Shown piece by piece: positions 5,452 to 6,280 of a DNA stretch of 6,280 nucleotides; position 1 is the stretch's first letter, and the number at the start of each line of letters is the position of its first letter. The notes below the pieces were generated by a model. That model had not been told where the DNA came from and made no database searches. It was given only the letters and a program-made list of their open reading frames with translations. The position numbers and the translations under genes were made by a program. This DNA comes from Bacteroidales bacterium UBA1733 (GTDB lineage: Bacteria > Bacteroidota > Bacteroidia > Bacteroidales > UBA3663). The stretch lies in the NCBI GenBank assembly GCA_002315795.1, contig DCIF01000014.1, positions 1 through 6,280 of the forward strand, written 5' to 3'.

Positions 5452-6260
5452 TTTTAGGCATTGATATAGGAATCTCCACCACGAAATTCTCGTTGATTGA
5501 TGAGAAGGGTGATGCCGTGTTCCATGCGATGAAGGCTGAACCCATGTCAATAGAGAAGCTTGAGTGGTATATTGAAACCATGATGTGTCTTGGCCGCTAC
5601 AAAATTGACACCATAGCTGTGACAGGCGTAGGTGCCAAGAAAATCGGTGACACTCTCTACAAAAAGCCCGTGACCCATGTCGAAGAGTTCGAAGCCAACT
5701 CGCTGTCTGCCCAGAAGTTCATCAACCAGGATAGGTTCATCGTGGTCTCAATGGGTACAGGAACAAGTTTTGTTCTCGCCGACAACGGAACCTATACCCA
5801 TATTGGCGGCAGTGCTTTGGGTGGAGGTACGCTGCAGGGCATGATGAACCTGCTGATGCCAGACATGAACTTCTACGATTTCAGGGAATTGGCAAAAAAG
5901 GGTGATTTGTCGAAAATTGACCTGCAGATCAAAGATGTCAGCCCTGTTGAACTCCCCAATCTACCGATGGACACGACGGCTGCAAACTTCGGCAAAGTGA
6001 AGGAAGAATCAGGAAAAGAAGACTTAGCCGCAGGACTGGTCAACCTTATACTCCAGAACGTCGGTGTCATGGCTAACCTTGCCGGAAAGGGCAGGGGCAT
6101 TGATACCTTCTGCTTCATTGGTCTGATGTGTACCTTGCCCCAGAGCCGTGAGATATTCGACCGACTGGAGAACCTATATGGAATACATATTCTCGTGCCA
6201 GAGCATCCTGAGACTTTTACAGCCTTTGGTGCGGCATTGAAAGTGAAGCAAAATATATGA
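5448..6260 (+). CDS. coaW: Type II pantothenate kinase-like protein
   Basis: This 270-residue protein belongs to the ASKHA (actin/hexokinase-like) fold. GIDIGISTTK (4-13) is the phosphate-1 loop. TGVGAKKIG (59-67) and VEEFEAN (78-84) follow, the latter probably holding the catalytic Glu. The strongest signature is VSMGTGTSFV (100-109) with IGGSALGGGTLQG (119-131), which matches the CoaW/PANK family. FIGLMCTLP (223-231) and the end segment TFTAFGAAL (256-264) complete the adenosine/phosphate-2 region. Family knowledge says it phosphorylates pantothenate to 4'-phosphopantothenate, the first step of CoA synthesis. Length matches bacterial type II enzymes. Many Bacteroidota rely on type III CoaX, so this could be a second kinase or one with another substrate. 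It overlaps the HAD phosphatase stop and the next start by 4 bases each, which indicates tight coupling on both sides. Confidence 0.87.
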   Translation: MILGIDIGISTTKFSLIDEKGDAVFHAMKAEPMSIEKLEWYIETMMCLGRYKIDTIAVTGVGAKKIGDTLYKKPVTHVEEFEANSLSAQKFINQDRFIVVSMGTGTSFVLADNGTYTHIGGSALGGGTLQGMMNLLMPDMNFYDFRELAKKGDLSKIDLQIKDVSPVELPNLPMDTTAANFGKVKEESGKEDLAAGLVNLILQNVGVMANLAGKGRGIDTFCFIGLMCTLPQSREIFDRLENLYGIHILVPEHPETFTAFGAALKVKQNI

Positions 6261-6280
6261 AAGAGCGTAAAGAGACCATC
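6257..6280 (+). CDS. 5' end of a downstream gene (partial)
   Basis: An ATG at 6257 overlaps the stop of the pantothenate kinase-like gene in an ATGA arrangement and opens a frame encoding MKERKETI to the right edge. The call rests on this overlap, which repeats the junction style at 2585-2588 and 5448-5451. Eight residues do not identify a family. The highly charged N-terminus shows no sign of an immediate signal peptide. If real, the product is translationally coupled to the HAD/kinase pair, so it could indicate the pathway. Confidence 0.55.

Noticed and set aside
4723..5550. 275-codon open frame on the - strand across the lipoprotein, HAD and kinase genes
   Set aside because: It is antisense to motif-bearing genes with conserved catalytic residues, spans their junctions and shows no recognisable protein pattern. 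It is explained as a codon shadow of the + strand genes.
5448..6260. Reading the kinase as a BadF/BcrA-type dehydratase activase because of its GIDIGISTTK start
   Set aside because: The GTGTS and GGSALGGGTLQG signatures are those of type II pantothenate kinases, and I see no paired cysteine ligands for the bridging Fe-S cluster of activases.

Overview
The window reads as a compact stretch of a Bacteroidota chromosome, most likely from the Prevotella/Segatella group. This is an inference. It rests on the C-terminal tail of the protein at 1513-2043 (a YDLSGRK...KGVFIKNG-type ending typical of exported proteins in that group), the absence of clear Shine-Dalgarno sequences ahead of the starts, short AT-rich gene junctions, and the GC content, which looks to be in the mid-to-high 40s percent by eye. 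No 16S or other phylogenetic marker is present.

All genes lie on the + strand and are almost end to end. There are ten complete genes, the 3' tail of a probable gene at the left edge and the first eight codons of another at the right edge. The largest gap between complete genes is 17 bases, and three junctions are 4-base ATGA stop/start overlaps (2585-2588, 5448-5451, 6257-6260). No stretch over 300 bases lacks a gene. I saw no tRNA, rRNA, CRISPR array, insertion sequence, integrase or convincing intrinsic terminator. The only plausible promoter found is a TAnnTTTG-like box at 36-43, followed by a small inverted repeat.

Layout. (1) 1-1497: tail of an unknown gene, an MmcQ/YjbR-family protein, and a membrane-anchored metallo-beta-lactamase-fold hydrolase that resembles NAPE-PLD/UlaG-type lipid or phosphodiester hydrolases. 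(2) 1513-3684: four genes that look like a small redox/quinone or electrophile-handling set. They are an exported cyclophilin-like-fold protein with a sorting-type tail, a flavodoxin-family flavoprotein with an iron-sulfur-type cysteine cluster, a maltose/galactoside-type O-acetyltransferase with an unusual C-terminal extension, and an ABM-fold putative quinol monooxygenase. (3) 3702-4833: a stand-alone DEDDh 3'-5' exonuclease and an unrecognised lipoprotein. (4) 4849-6280: a HAD-superfamily phosphatase translationally coupled to a type II pantothenate kinase-like protein, which is coupled in turn to a further gene leaving the window.

No obviously new defence or mobile system is visible. The most interesting points are the HAD phosphatase/type II PanK pair (reminiscent of the kinase-phosphatase fusion in animal PANK4), the NAPE-PLD-like enzyme, the acetyltransferase extension with its CxxC, and the cyclophilin-like protein carrying a secretion-type tail.
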